A stretch of DNA of 64,000 bases. It comes from Paralvinella palmiformis (lineage: Eukaryota > Annelida > Polychaeta > Terebellida > Alvinellidae). The translations under genes were made by a program, and so were the position numbers. This document shows positions 11,701-23,860 of the stretch, one piece after another. Each line of letters begins with the position of its first letter. The first letter of the stretch is position 1. Under the pieces are notes generated by a model. The model ran no database searches. It was given only the letters and a program-made list of their open reading frames with translations, and had not been told where the DNA came from. The stretch spans positions 33,653 to 97,652 of the forward strand of contig JAODUP010001164.1 in the NCBI GenBank assembly GCA_025642065.1, written 5' to 3'.

Positions 11701-14697
11701 TCATAGTGTGCATTGAACCATGTCGATTGCGTATACCAGGTCATTGCTCTTGGCTTTGAAGCTAACAGAGCTCAATATCAAACATCAACTAAGGCATACA
11801 TTATAAACGCTCAATCTGAGTATATCTGTGCCATACACTAGTAGGGGAACAAAGGCTGGCAGGCGAGTCATTAGGCGAATACCACGTATTATAAGGAGGG
11901 ACTATAACTAGGCCAAGGTCAAATATGTTGATAAACAACATGGTGTAAGTGCGACAAGCCTTGTCCACCTAGTTAACTCAAATGGCATATCTGTTTCTAG
12001 TGTACCAACAAATGATACATCTACACCTAACAATGTCTCTACTATATCTACCTTAGTGTCTTCAAGGCATGACCCACCTATAGGGTCAAAGATTAACAGG
12101 GTGAACCATGAGAATCTTCACCCAGTCAGGATGATAAATCCAGACTGTAAAGCCTCCGATCCATTGACTCTTGTATCTCTGAATTGTCGATCAGTAAAGA
12201 ACAAAGCTATGTCCATTTGTGACTTCATTATATCAAACGGTGTAGACATTTTGGCTATAACTTGGTTAGGAACTGTTATTAATGATCATGTGCTATCTGA
12301 TCTTATTCCCTCTAGATATGACATTCTCCACACAGCTCAATCAGGATCACGTGGTGGAGGTGTAGCTGTAGTGTTTAAACAAGGACTAAATATGAAGAAG
12401 TGATGTACACGCATACACCCATTTCGAACACCTGGATTGTTATATGAGTACTGGTGACAAACCATCTAGACTGTGTGTTATATATATCATCCGCCGTTCA
12501 AGCAGAATGGTTTCACAAAAACAGTGTTCTTTGATGAATGGGCTTCCTATCTGGATGAACTGGCTGTTGTACCACAACAGTTAATTATCACAGGTGACCT
12601 GAACTTTCACCTTGACAAACCAGATTCACCTGATGTCCATCAGTTCTCAGGATTATTGAAGTCTAGTTCAGCACGTAAGAACTACCACACACATTCCAGG
12701 TCATACTTTGGATGTCATAATCACACGAGAAGACAGTTCCATCCTTCGTGACACATCCTTGGTTATGGATCCGTTCTTCGTTAACACCAGAGGAAATCCA
12801 TCCGTTGATCATATGGCTAATCACATGAAGCTAGATATTGGCAAGCCAAAATCTACAAGGAAGGAAATTAATTTTCGGAAGTTCCGTGCTATACCTGTGC
12901 CGGATTGTATCAAGGATATTGACTCAACCCCTAGCTTGCAATGTAGATCTGGATCCGTGGATGATCTCATCTCCGCCTATGATTCTGGCATTAGGAGACT
13001 GATAAACAAACATGCCCCATTGCAGGTTAAAACAATAAATTTGAGACCAAATGCTCCTTGATACACAGAAGATATTCGCGAAGCCAAACACAAAGTCCTG
13101 AATTAGATCCTCTCTCTATACATCTTCTAAAAGATCACTGCTATAATCAACGGTTCTCTGACTGAGTTCAAAGTTCCTCTAAGCTTCAAGAAGGCCATCG
13201 TGCGACCACTACTGAAAAACCAAGTTTAGACAAGGAGGTTTTAAAGAACTACCGACCTGTTTCTAACTTGCCCTATCTGTCAAAATTCCTGGAGAAAGTT
13301 GTGGCTAAACATCTCGAGCATCGTCTCAATGCTCATCATCTACTGATAATCTCCAGTCTGCTTATCGCTCCTGTCACTCCACAGAGACTGCTCTACTTAG
13401 AGTCCATCATGATATTACCATGGCTTTCGACAACAAGTGTACAGCAGTGTTAGTATTACTGGATTTATCCGCCGCATTCGACGTCATCGATCATGGAATT
13501 CTCTATGAACGTCTTGAACACTCATATGGGATATGTAATGATGCTCTCAACTGGATTCAGTCTTATCTTAGTAACATAACCCGGTGTGTGGCTGTCGGAT
13601 CATGTACATCTACTAACAAACATCTGAATTTCGGAGTACCACAGGATTCGGTCCTTGGACCACGCAAGTACTGTCTATACTCCGAACCGATTGGTGAAAT
13701 ATGTCGTCGACACAACCTACTATGCCATTGTTACGCAGATGACACTCAGGCATACATGGTAATTCGGTCTTCCGACTCTTGGGATAACCTTGCTACCAAA
13801 ATGGAAGCCTGTCTGGCAGACATTATCTTATGGATGAGTTTCAATCTGCTGAAACTAAACCAGGATAAAACTGAACTGATGGTTTTCTCATCAAAGTACC
13901 AAGCTAAGAAAACTCAGGATTTCCATCTAACAGTTGGTGATAGTGTTATTAATGTTATTAATTCTGTGATGAACCTAGGGGTGTACCTGGATAGCTCACT
14001 TACCATGGACAAATAGGTCATCCGCTAGTTCCTAACAACAGATGCCTGCAAAACGCTAGTCAACTCCTTGGTTACATCCCGCCTCGATTATGGCAATGCT
14101 CTTCTATATGGTATCCGCCAAATTGTTAACAGCTCATCTACAAGGAGTACAAAACAGTGCTGCTCGTCTAATTACCCGCACTCGGAAGAGGGAACACATC
14201 ACTTCAGTGTTGAAATCCCTACATTGGCTACCGGTGGTGTACAGACCTCTGTACAAGCTCCTCATGTATACATACAAAGCGCTCAATAGCACAGCTCCTG
14301 TATATCTGGAAGAACTTGTGATACCCTACCATCCAAGAAGTTCACTGATATCGGAGTCAGGATGCCTGCTATGTGTACCAAAGACAAGTACGGCAACCTA
14401 TAGAAATCGCTGATTCAGCAAGTCAGTTGCCTCCCTGTGGAACAATTTACCAATGATAACTAGGCAGTCAGAGTCCCTCAACTTGTTCAAGAAGAATGTT
14501 AAGAGGCATTTCTTTGACATTGCATATTCATAGCCATGTTATCATTGTCTTAAAGTCTAAATCAATTTTTTTTTGGTAATGTTTTAATGTCTATACTTGG
14601 TACATGTTTAACTACTTCTTTTATCTGTAAAACGCTTTAGGGTAATTTTAATCCAATTATATAGAGCGCTATATAAAATGTTGTATTATTATTATTA
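11700..14697 (+). pseudogene. LINE A: decayed CR1/L2-like non-LTR retrotransposon
   Basis: Sense remnant with endonuclease then reverse transcriptase. At about 11840-11910 a basic leader (SRGTKAGRRVIRRIPR) precedes the AP-endonuclease region: VSLNCRSVKNKA, then DILAITWLG (the usual ETWL glutamate is missing), RGGGVAVVF, a frameshift, ITGDLNFHLD and a VDH motif. Between about 13070 and 13150 the endonuclease-RT linker is deleted. RT blocks follow: KNYRPVSNLPYLSKFLEKVV, LLDLSAAFDVIDHGIL, GVPQDSVLGP, YADDTQAYM and a thumb NLGVYLDSSL, then a C-terminal LWNNLP/FKKNVKRHFF domain split by stops. The 3' end reads gagcgctatataaaatgttg followed by (ATT)n. Multiple stops and frameshifts make it inactive. 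Superfamily is from motif recognition; the exact clade is uncertain. Start is approximate. Confidence 0.85.
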
Positions 14698-14850
14698 CCG
14701 AAACCGAAAACCTAAATATGAAACAAATTCTCCAATTCGTAAGTAGATTGTCATAAAATGTTTGAGACAAATATATTGATTTGTTAATGAATTTGATTCT
14801 AAAGATTTGCTAATAAAACTTTATTTTTTACCTCTCCAATACAACTTGAC

Positions 14851-14966
14851 GGCACCTCCGTGATGAAACAGGTAGTGTGGTTGGCCATAGTTCTCTAGGA
14901 CCCGGGTTTAAATTACGGCCTACCTTTGTCTGAAGGGTGTTCATCTTTCATTTCGACCCATCCCCC
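14851..14966 (+). repeat. tRNA-derived SINE fragment, subfamily 2
   Basis: ggcacctccgtgatgaaacagg head, tggttggccatag, gacccgggtttaaatta B box, then the body as far as gttcatctttcatttcgacc, where homology stops. 3'-truncated. Confidence 0.75.
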
Positions 14967-16079
14967 CTGAATGTAGCTTGTGTAATTTAATCTATACCAT
15001 TTCATTTCATTTGAAGGAAAAGTTGGACATTTTCTGCTTGTAAGAAATAATGCGGTCATGCCATCCGACGATGTGAAGATACAACGTTTAACCAGTTTTG
15101 TTTAGATATTTTAAGGACATAAGGCCAAACTAGTTTCTCAGCTACTTGCAGTTATTTCAGCTTCATCCATAGATGTACAACTAGCTCTTTGTACGGCTTA
15201 CTAGTCGTCTAAGTGTTCATTTCCAACCCACCATCATCACGTTATGAGTTTGATATGAGTAAGTACCAAGGATGTCAATTTTATATACTTTGATATCTTG
15301 TTAAACAATTTTATAATTCAGTATTGTATCAGCCTCCGTTGGATATACTATTTACGGCTGCTTAAACAAGCCGATAATTGGCTCGAATTCCCTCTAGTCC
15401 GGCTACGTATTCGTTTATATTTTCTAGTGAACCGGTACAGAGACGGATGATTCGAACCGAGTTTATGCCTTCTAATCACCAACTTTATTATTGAAGTATC
15501 ACGTGTCAACTTCCGGTTACCGGCGTGTTTACGTGGCGGCTTCTCGAAGTTTTTTTCCAGCAAGAATGCTATTTTATGCAGTTAGAACGTTAGGTCTGGC
15601 TTCACAAATCTCCAGAATGGTAGGTGAATGTTCTTAGAGCATTTATCATCAGCTGGAAGTGAAGTTTTGACTTTATTTTTCTTGAATTGTCTCAGAATTC
15701 TTCTGTAAGATGTTGGAAGGCTTGTGTGGGCCGTCAGCGACGACTGCTGCTAATACCTGCGTAGAGCCACTATTTTGCCAACTCGCACAAGACCTAGAAA
15801 TTTCGGCTGGCAGAAAGTTAATTACGCATATTAAATGTATTTGATTAACAGCTGTCAGCCACAAAGTAAGCGCTTATCACAATAAATGTTGTGTAGATAT
15901 CAATAAATTGTATTTATCTATCTAGCAATGAGCCGGCGCAGACTTTGATTCATGTTAAATAATTTGTTAATACGTCGTTTTCCGATTTAAAACCTAAATC
16001 TATTAAAAGTTATTGCGCGCCCTCATCGTAGACATGCTAGGGATTTACCAAGGAGTATTAATTTTCATAACACGTTTGT
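14967..16079. other. Intergenic between LINE remnants
   Basis: No gene or repeat recognised with confidence. The antisense frames at 15348-15563 and 15673-15864 lack signatures. Confidence 0.4.
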
Positions 16080-18195
16080 CGTAGACTCCTTAAGTGGCTC
16101 GGAACTGACACTGATCAGCTCGCCATAAATGAGTTGGTTCCTGCAGGTTACGAGTTTAATCATATTCCTCGTAAAAGTGGCAGATGCGGCGGTGGTATTG
16201 GGATACTCTACAAATCGGAACTGACTGTCACGGTGAGTAAGTCAGAGACAACGGAGATATACACACATTTTGAAAACATAGACTGTACCAAACATATAGG
16301 CAATGTTACAGTTAAAGGTTGTATTATAAAACGTCTGTAGCCTAAACAATATGGCTTGAGAACGGGGTAGGTCGATAAAACAACACCCGATTTTAACCGA
16401 TGGCTTTAACCGGTTAAAACCGCCCGGTCAACACTCAAGAGGGCGGTTAATACCGGTCAATACAAATTTTCAAAGATTGCTGTTATAGGATAGATTCTGA
16501 GCAACAAACATAATTAAGACACATAAAACACACTCTATGTCATGTAATGAAACATTTGTTGAATGCCTTCCTGATTAATTAAGCTATACTATTGAAACAA
16601 AGACAGTTTTGTTAATATTTGTAATTACATTAAAACTAAGCTCGCTGACATTGCACAATATAATAACAATAAAGATGAGTCTGATAATAGATAGTCCTAT
16701 CCCAAGGATACATTTTATGTTCATCAGTCTAACTCTTCTTTCGCACAGAGAAATCAGCAACATATAACCAGTTTAGCAGTCTTCTGCAATCCTAGCCTAT
16801 TCCGGAGTTTTGTTTGAATGACTCCGAAGTTATGTGACTGTCCACTTGACCTTTGAAGAAATGTGTGGACTAACTTCTATCACTCATAACAGCTATTATC
16901 AATAGGTCAATGGACGAGTCAGTAATGCCGTTATGTTTGAAACGAGCCACCATGACCCCGGTGCTTAAGAAATCTGGGTTGGATAAAGAAGATAACCTTC
17001 CTTTCACCTCCAAACTCATTGAAAAGGTTGTACGCAAGGCATATAGAAGAAAAGTTAGAGCACAATGACCTAAATGACAATAATCAGTCTGCTTATCGTG
17101 GAGGTAAACAGAAACTGCTCTCTTGAAAGTGCACAGTCACATTGCTGAGACGTTTGCTGAAGCATCCATGACTGCATTAATTATGCTTGATTGATCTGCA
17201 GCTTTCAGTGTAATATATCATCCAATACTGTTGAAGCGTTTAGAACTTTTCTTTGGAATCAGGGAAAAGGCCCTAACTTGGGTAAAGTCATCCCTCGCCG
17301 AACAGATAAGACATCGCCAGATGTAAATCTACTTTTTGGTGTACCACAGGGATCTGGTTTAGAACCAAAGAATTACTGTACTAGTTGGTGAAATTATTAA
17401 ACGACATGATATTAAATATAATTTTTATGCCGATGATACTCAAGTGTACGTGACTTTAAAGCCATGTGATAAATGGGATGATATTTAATCTTCAATTGAA
17501 ACTTATATTGAATACATAGGTATTTGGGTAAACAGCAACATGCTGAATAAGGATAAGACCGAATTAATTGTTTTCTCATTCAAGAAACACGTGAAGAAAA
17601 CTGAGAATCTTCGCATTAAGGTTGTATAAATATTTCCATGTCTGTAATAAATCTAGGCTTATATTAGATAATACTATAGGAATGGAGAAGCGGGGGAATT
17701 CAATATGTAAGTCCTGTTATTATCAGGCACTCGCGAAAGGGAACATATAACACCAGTTGTTCCAGCTGCACTGGCTTCCTGTACGTTTCAGATCACTGTA
17801 CTAGATCCTGTTTCGTACATTCAAAGTACTGAGTGGAATAGCACGACTGTATCTAAGCGATCTGATCCAAAAGGATATACTAGTTAGAATGTTCCGATCT
17901 GAGTCCTATTCACATTTGATGATACCAAAAAGCCACACAGCAATGTACGGAGAGCAATTCTTCCGAGCATCAGCTTTCAGGCTGTGGAATAAGTTGCTAA
18001 GCCATATTAATATTTTGTAAGGTTATTAAAACCCATTTATTTAAATTAGCCTATATACAGTTTATTATGTATAAAATGTATTTGTGCTATATGAGTTCAG
18101 AATATGTTTTAATTATGTTTTAAATGTAAAGGGCCTTAGAGCAATTTAAATTGATTAAGGGGCTATACAAAATGCTATTTATTATTATTATATCA
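16080..18195 (+). pseudogene. LINE C: decayed CR1/L2-like retrotransposon, second copy
   Basis: More decayed relative of LINE A. At 16080-16310 the endonuclease block reads INELVPAGYEFNHIPRKSGR then GGGIGILYKS. Positions 16340-16840 show no LINE similarity and contain a cluster of ttaaccg/aaccggt motifs, possibly a nested insertion. RT resumes at about 16890 (CLKRATMTPVLKKSGLDKED), then KLIEKVV, a SAAF block, VPQGSGLEP, YNFYADDTQVYVTLKPCDKW and NMLNKDKTELIVFS, then thumb and C-terminal pieces in several frames. The 3' end at about 18150-18195 reads ggggctatacaaaatgc followed by (ATT)n, as in LINE A. Stops and frameshifts throughout. Confidence 0.8.
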
Positions 18196-18839
18196 CACCA
18201 AGAAAACCTAACGTATACTAGATTCACCCCATCGAAATGATCTCATTTCGTCCAAACACTTTGCCCAAAACGCACTCTAAGCCAATATGTCGAACTCGGT
18301 GTCAGAGCGTTGTTGCACTAATTGTGGCAAGAAATGTTAACAGGAAGGAATGTATATCTATCACAATGGTCTTAAAGAAAACAATCCATGTGAGATGAAT
18401 AATAATAAAATGTTGCCATCAAATGCTGATTGCTATTCAAACGATTCTTCACAAGTATTCATTAGGCCTATCTAATATTTGTTCCCGTCTTGTGCCCATT
18501 ATTTACATCCCATTCTGACACGTTATCAAGTTTCTTTAGGGTTTATGTATTCGATTCTCGACCGATACTTGTTTCATCTCTTAGTATTATTCAAGGATGT
18601 AAGAATGCCATTTTTTAAACGAGACCCGTCAGTGCCAGCCTCATCTAATCGTGGTATTTGATTACGGAGAGTCGCCCACGCCACAGTTTTATTTCTCTCC
18701 AAGGTATGGAAAGTTTTTGCTTCTGGACGATATAATGTCAAAAGTGAAAACAATTATGCATCACCATTGATGACCAATAGCTAATGAATTGCAACGCATA
18801 ATATTATCAGAACATTAATTATTCATTATAATAAATTAT

Positions 18840-18840
<1 letters not shown>
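18196..18840. other. Intergenic, nothing recognised
   Basis: No supported gene; sits between the LINE C tail and a CA microsatellite. Confidence 0.4.
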
Positions 18841-18874
<34 letters not shown>

Positions 18875-18901
18875 CACACACAACACACACACACACACAC
18901 A
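18841..18901. repeat. (CA)n microsatellite
   Basis: CA tract interrupted twice by an extra A. Confidence 0.95.
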
Positions 18902-19021
18902 CCAGTGAGTGCTTGCGCAAACACGGTATAACTCACATGTACATACAAACGCACACAAATAGCCGAAAACGGAAAAAGGGAGACGTATACAGCTCACGTC
19001 ACGTATGTAGCACGGTGCTAA

Positions 19022-19203
19022 GATGATGATGATTGCTGTTTTACAGCCATTTTTGTGCACATGGTAGGCTAAGCGGGCCGAGTGACCCCAAAGGTAATGA
19101 AGCGAAGACGAAACAATCTTTAGATATGCCCACGCCGAGATTCGAACACGGGTGGTAGTGATCTCTGGTCCAACACGCTACCGCTAGACCACGGAAGCGC
19201 CTG
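19022..19203 (-). repeat. tRNA-derived SINE, subfamily 1
   Basis: Reverse copy from gatgatgatgattgctg to gctagaccacggaagcgc; B box inverse is cgagattcgaacacggg. It lies between CA and GT microsatellites. Confidence 0.9.
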
Positions 19204-19230
19204 CACAGCGCTAAGAAAATAATATAATAG

Positions 19231-19231
<1 letters not shown>

Positions 19232-19272
<41 letters not shown>
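19232..19272. repeat. (GT)n microsatellite
   Basis: About 20 GT units directly after the SINE. Confidence 0.95.
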
Positions 19273-19273
<1 letters not shown>

Positions 19274-19444
19274 ATTAATGATTCATTAACAGAATGTTTG
19301 CTCTACATATTAGACATAACAATGATATAGATAAGTTGCAATATTCTGTATCTGTCTATTTAATATAATGAGATAGGCGCCAGAAAGAGATAAGATAAAC
19401 CAAGTAGACATCTATTAGCTAACATCAGAACATCTTCTAGTGCT

Positions 19445-19770
19445 ATAACTGGAGTACGACATTCGAACAAACAATCAAATGTCAGGCAAAAACCTCGAGG
19501 TTCATTTCCCGTTGGTAAGGTCCCCACTAATCTATCATTTCAGAGATGACCTAAATCGGCTTAGATTCCCTTGCGGGATATTCCTCCTTGTTGGTATACG
19601 AGCATGTCACAATGAATTAGAGTGAGATGGTAATGATCCATTGGGAATATCATACACTCTGGCAGCGACCACCCTCGGGGTATATTGGGTCCATCTTCCT
19701 ATATGACCTCTTCCGTCGGCCAGTAGGAAGTTTCATCCATCAGTGGATTCCTGTTATTTCATTTGTAGGA
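19445..19770 (+). repeat. Possible second tRNA-SINE family, diverged copy
   Basis: Contains a B-box-like gaggttcatttcccg near 19498 and, at about 19660-19745, a block (ctctggcagcgaccaccctc, ggggtatattgggtcc, then cttccgtcgg and agaagtttc-like text) that recurs at 54440-54530 in a clearer tRNA-headed element. Family membership rests on that shared block; boundaries are estimates. Confidence 0.5.
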
Positions 19771-19963
19771 TATTGACGTGGACCAGAAACACAAACAATA
19801 GAAATTAAGGTAAGTTCATTATTTGTTTCCTTTTCTAACTTATCAAATTATGATCATCTTCTAAGCACATTCTTCGATACATTATGCTAAAACGATGTTA
19901 ATAGACGTTCGGAGAGAGGAACACTTTAAACTCCAGCTAATGGAAGAGACTCTAGACTACAGA

Positions 19964-20115
19964 CGATGATGGTAATTGTTGTTTTACGGCCACCTTTGTG
20001 GTCACATGGTAGGCTAAAAGGACCGACCGACCTCCAAAGGTAATGAAGCGAAGTCAAAGATGACACAACCTTCAGATACTCCCACGCCGGGATTCGAACT
20101 CAGGTGGTAGCGATC
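19964..20115 (-). repeat. tRNA-derived SINE, subfamily 1, 5'-truncated
   Basis: Reverse copy: gatgatggtaattgttg through gggattcgaactcagg (B box) and ggtggtagcgat, after which the A-box half is missing. Confidence 0.85.
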
Positions 20116-21026
20116 CGACTATAGATACTGGTACAATTTTAGTAAGACTCGATGCTGGATATTATCAGCATTTTCCCGATTCGGTTTTAAATAATCAGAT
20201 TAACAGAACACCGACGATTCACAGACGCCTAAGTGTCATATATTGAATAGTTTTAAGAAGTATAATTTCTCAGATCTGGTGCTGACCCAACACTGCTAAG
20301 ACTTAAATCTAATACGGTGGCAGCATATAATCCGGTACATACTATCACAAATTAGTAGAATGCTAACTATCGTATCCAGTCTAAAACAGCCACAAAAGAC
20401 AAAAGATTGTTTCGAATTATGTGATAATTTTTTGGGTCGATCACTGCGAAGGAATTACTGGATTTATGGCACTGCCTGCAGTCCCGAACGTCACATGTAA
20501 TATTGGTAATGTATTAAGAGCATCGTTGTCCTTAGCGAAAAGCCGGCCATCCTCTGGCAGCACCGAGACGCCGCCATATTGGGTTGACTGGGGCGCTTGT
20601 AAACATTCCCTCTAACAGCCACTGGCAAACAGGGGATGGCCGGATTGTGTGCCCTATCGTATGTTGTGTGACAATGTCTCATTATGTCCGAACGCATAGT
20701 GAAGGCTCATATAAAAGTGGCCGCCCGGAGAGACATGAGTCAGTGGCTGTTCTCCAGGAATCGCCCAACATCGAAACAAAGAACCACTCATCACGTCGTA
20801 TCCGTGTTGATGTTTCAGCTGAAAGACATCAGGTCCTGCAACGAAGTGCCTTAATGCCACTTTATGCGAATAAGTAGACATTACTTGTTTATAGAGGAAT
20901 ATTTTTGCTTTTGAATTCTGGACTTTGAACTCTGATGAACTTTGGACATTAACGGGTCGGCCAACAGTTGAACTGACTACAACCGGTAAGGAAACGGAAA
21001 TACCCGCGACACTCGCTACTACCGAA
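20116..21026. other. Upstream flank / possible 5' UTR of the GPCR
   Basis: No supported coding exon. GC content and CpG rise from about 20550. The GPCR frame is open upstream of its first ATG back to an in-frame TAG at 20892 but has no ATG there, so this is 5' UTR or contains a missed splice acceptor. Confidence 0.4.
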
Positions 21027-22298
21027 ATGGAAACTAAAACCTTCCTCGGGAAATCCGCAGTGCTCGTCGGTTATTTTACAGGCGGTAACAGCTCTGGTGT
21101 TACCTTATCTAATGGCACGATTGGCTCGCGGGCGATGAACGCCTCGTCGGAAGAGACAACACCGGTACAGCCGATCGCCGACGTTAGCATGCCGATGGTA
21201 AGGTTCGTATGCGAGGTGGTGGTAAACATACCGTTGGCACTAGTCGGCATCGTCGCCAATATCCTCATCTTGATCGTGCTCAATCGGCAGAAGAAGCGTC
21301 TCACGACCAATGTACTTCTCCAGGCGTTAGCTCTGGCCGACACCCTCATACTGGCCAGCTCGATCCTGCTCCGGTCGTTGAGGTACGTCGGTTGGCGAGC
21401 CTTCAACGACCTCTATCATTATGTCTTCGTTTCGCTCTATCCGTGTGTCTACTTCTTCCGTCTGGCGGACACCTGGATCACGGTCGTCATGACGATCGAC
21501 CGCTACATCGCCGTCTGTCGTCCGCTGCAGGCGCACCGACTGTGCACGCTTCGCCGGACCTATGCCGCTATCGGCGTCATCGTGTTAGCCACATTCGGCT
21601 TTTCGGTGCCGCGATTCTTCGAGTTCAGACTTATCGACCTCAGCGTTTCCCGACTCGGGTTCGTTCACACACCGTTGGTGGCCAACAGGACGTACACGAT
21701 AGCGTATAGAATGATATCGTTTTTCGTCATAATGTATCTGATACCGATGGTAGCGCTGGTTGCGCTGAACGTTCGTCTCTGGTACGGCCTACGCCGGGCC
21801 TACCACGCCAGAGATTCCATGATCTCCAACGGCAGCCTGCACGCCAGGAACGCCGAGGACCCACTAATGACGTCATCCAGTCGTAGCGTGACGTCGGTGG
21901 TCGTGGTCATCGTCGTCGTGTGCGTTCTGTGTAACGTCATCACGATGACGACGCACGTCTTCTGGATCCTACACGTGTGCTTCGCCGGATTACGGTATCT
22001 GGAGAAGACACGGCGCTTCCTGGCTAATACGAGCAACATCCTGGTGACTCTCAACTCGGCCATTAACTTCCTCATCTACTGCTTGGTATGTCGTAAGTTT
22101 CGACTCGCCCTGAAGCGAATTCTCTGTTGCCGACGGCATCCAGACTCCGCGGCTGGATCCATCTCTCGTTACCGTAGCAACAACACAGCCGACGTCGGCA
22201 CGAGCTCTTATTTGTTAGTACGGATCGAAGAAAAGCCGAGCTTTACCACGAAGGTGAACCTATCATTACGACAGCACTGTAATGAGGAGAAATACTGA
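21027..22298 (+). CDS. Class A GPCR, FMRFamide-receptor-like
   Basis: Single-exon seven-transmembrane receptor of 423 residues from the first ATG (gaaATGg context). Three N-glycosylation sites sit in the extracellular N-terminus (Asn21, 29, 38). Landmarks: GIVAN in TM1 (Asn78), LALAD in TM2 (Asp105), Cys140 at the top of TM3, DRY 158-160 followed by IAVCRPL, a TM6 with CVLCN in place of the usual CWxP, and TM7 LNSAINFLIY, in which Phe replaces Pro of NPxxY. A double Cys at 367-368 could be palmitoylated. The NVLLQALALADTLIL and LNSxINFxIY pattern is typical of invertebrate FMRFamide receptors, so the ligand is probably an RFamide-type neuropeptide, coupled through a G protein at the plasma membrane. 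Base composition is much more GC-rich than its surroundings. Frame is intact. Ligand assignment is inference. Confidence 0.9.
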   Translation: METKTFLGKSAVLVGYFTGGNSSGVTLSNGTIGSRAMNASSEETTPVQPIADVSMPMVRFVCEVVVNIPLALVGIVANILILIVLNRQKKRLTTNVLLQALALADTLILASSILLRSLRYVGWRAFNDLYHYVFVSLYPCVYFFRLADTWITVVMTIDRYIAVCRPLQAHRLCTLRRTYAAIGVIVLATFGFSVPRFFEFRLIDLSVSRLGFVHTPLVANRTYTIAYRMISFFVIMYLIPMVALVALNVRLWYGLRRAYHARDSMISNGSLHARNAEDPLMTSSSRSVTSVVVVIVVVCVLCNVITMTTHVFWILHVCFAGLRYLEKTRRFLANTSNILVTLNSAINFLIYCLVCRKFRLALKRILCCRRHPDSAAGSISRYRSNNTADVGTSSYLLVRIEEKPSFTTKVNLSLRQHCNEEKY

Positions 22299-22739
22299 TG
22301 CTTCGCGTAAGACTTATGAATCATGTAGATATATTAAAAATGTAGTAAAGTCAACCGGGTAAAGCGACCACCTGTCTATCACATACTTGTTGTCATTCTG
22401 TTGTTTGTTGGCGATGAGGAACAAACGGTGTCCAAAAAACTGTTTAAGGACATTTTATATTGCTAATAAGACGATAATAAGCAGTTCTCGTTTCTGGTTT
22501 GGCTGGTGAGGTTGAATAACTGTACTTAGCAGATGATTGGTGACACAGTGAAATGGGAATACGTGTCTAGTGCGAGTTCATCTAAATAAATCGGGATTTC
22601 ATATCGATGAAACTTTCCAGAGTCATCCAAATTGTAGTTGATAATCACAAACCATGATTATATAGACCAAATAAATGACTTTATCGTGTACCCTTTAACC
22701 GATCGGATTATACAGGCATCACTGTATTAATTAAATGAT
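22299..22739. other. GPCR 3' flank
   Basis: AT-rich after the stop codon, with no obvious second gene. aataaa-like signals occur near 22585 and 22668. Confidence 0.4.
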
Positions 22740-23098
22740 TAACTAATAAATAATAATATTAATATTAATGTACGATTTATATAGCACCACATTCAACTCT
22801 GTTGTTCTGGGGGCGCTTTACATATATTAGTATCCCTGACCCAGATCTGCTTCGATCCGGTACCTACCTCAACTCACAAAGGAGCATACAACGCATGCTG
22901 CCATTGAAGGCGCACGGCGTTACTCAAACAAACAGCCACCACATCCTGTCGGGTTCTCATTTTATGGATGAGTGAACCTGTCGCCAATGAGTGAACCTGT
23001 CGCCAACCCACCAGCATTGCAGTCCCCGGAGCCTCGAGAACCCGCGATCCTTTCCCGACGAGTTGTGCGCTCTAACTAACTGCGCCATGACGTCTCTT
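22740..23098 (-). repeat. tRNA-SINE with LINE-like 3' tail
   Basis: On the reverse strand it opens gacgtcatggcgcagttag (tRNA A box), with atcgcgggttctcgagg as B box, then a unique body. It ends in gtgctatataaatcgtac followed by (ATT)-like repeats. That tail resembles the 3' ends of LINE A (gcgctatataaaatgttg + ATT) and LINE C. Two copies of gagtgaacctgtcgcca (about 22972 and 22990) mark a small internal duplication. Confidence 0.7.
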
Positions 23099-23308
23099 TA
23101 AGCCAGTTAACTAATTTTTATTTTTTCCAACTACACTTTGAAGTTAAAAAAGCTTTTCTGAGTCCAAGGCGAGCATTAATTTAACCGGAGAATAGCGAAC
23201 ACGTTTATGAGTTATCTATCACAAAATAGTCAGAAATATGAAGATAATTTCAATTTTCATGCTATTTTATTATTTGTATTTTGCGAAACAAAAGGTGACG
23301 TATAAGTG

Positions 23309-23310
<2 letters not shown>
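23099..23310. other. Intergenic, nothing recognised
   Basis: Short AT-rich spacer before a TAA microsatellite. Confidence 0.4.
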
Positions 23311-23398
<88 letters not shown>

Positions 23399-23407
23399 TA
23401 ATAATAA
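23311..23407. repeat. (TAA)n microsatellite
   Basis: About 30 ATA/TAA units with one C interruption. Confidence 0.95.
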
Positions 23408-23515
23408 AGTAGATTTAATGAAGGTCCTCTACTAGCTGCAGTTACAGAAAGGTAATGGACAGCGAAATCACATAACAACCTACAGGTTACATATATCTCT
23501 TCCGCTTTCTCACCC

Positions 23516-23587
<72 letters not shown>

Positions 23588-23600
23588 CGTGTGTGCGTGT
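23516..23600. repeat. Compound (CT)n(AT)n(GT)n microsatellite
   Basis: Three adjoining dinucleotide tracts. Confidence 0.95.
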
Positions 23601-23703
23601 AAACAGGTTATATGTCATAAATACAAGTCATACAAATGTATGATTAAATTTACATTTGTTTTCAGATATTGAAACTAGCAAAGACCTTCAAGGTCAGACG
23701 CCA

Positions 23704-23860
23704 TTTATAATAATATGTTAACCATAATTGGCAATATTGTATTGATTTGTCAGACTGATCCAATTGAGACATATTATCATATTACTTTATAATAATATGT
23801 TAACCATAATTGGCAATATTTTATTGATTTGTCAGATTGATCCAATTGAGACATACGTTC
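23704..23860. repeat. 82-bp tandem duplication
   Basis: The segment ttataataatatgttaacc through ttgatccaattgagacata is present twice with period 82; the copies differ at a few positions. Confidence 0.9.

Noticed and set aside
21071..22075. Several 69-166-codon frames overlapping the GPCR
   Set aside because: They are shadow frames created by the GC-rich GPCR coding sequence; none has a family signature.
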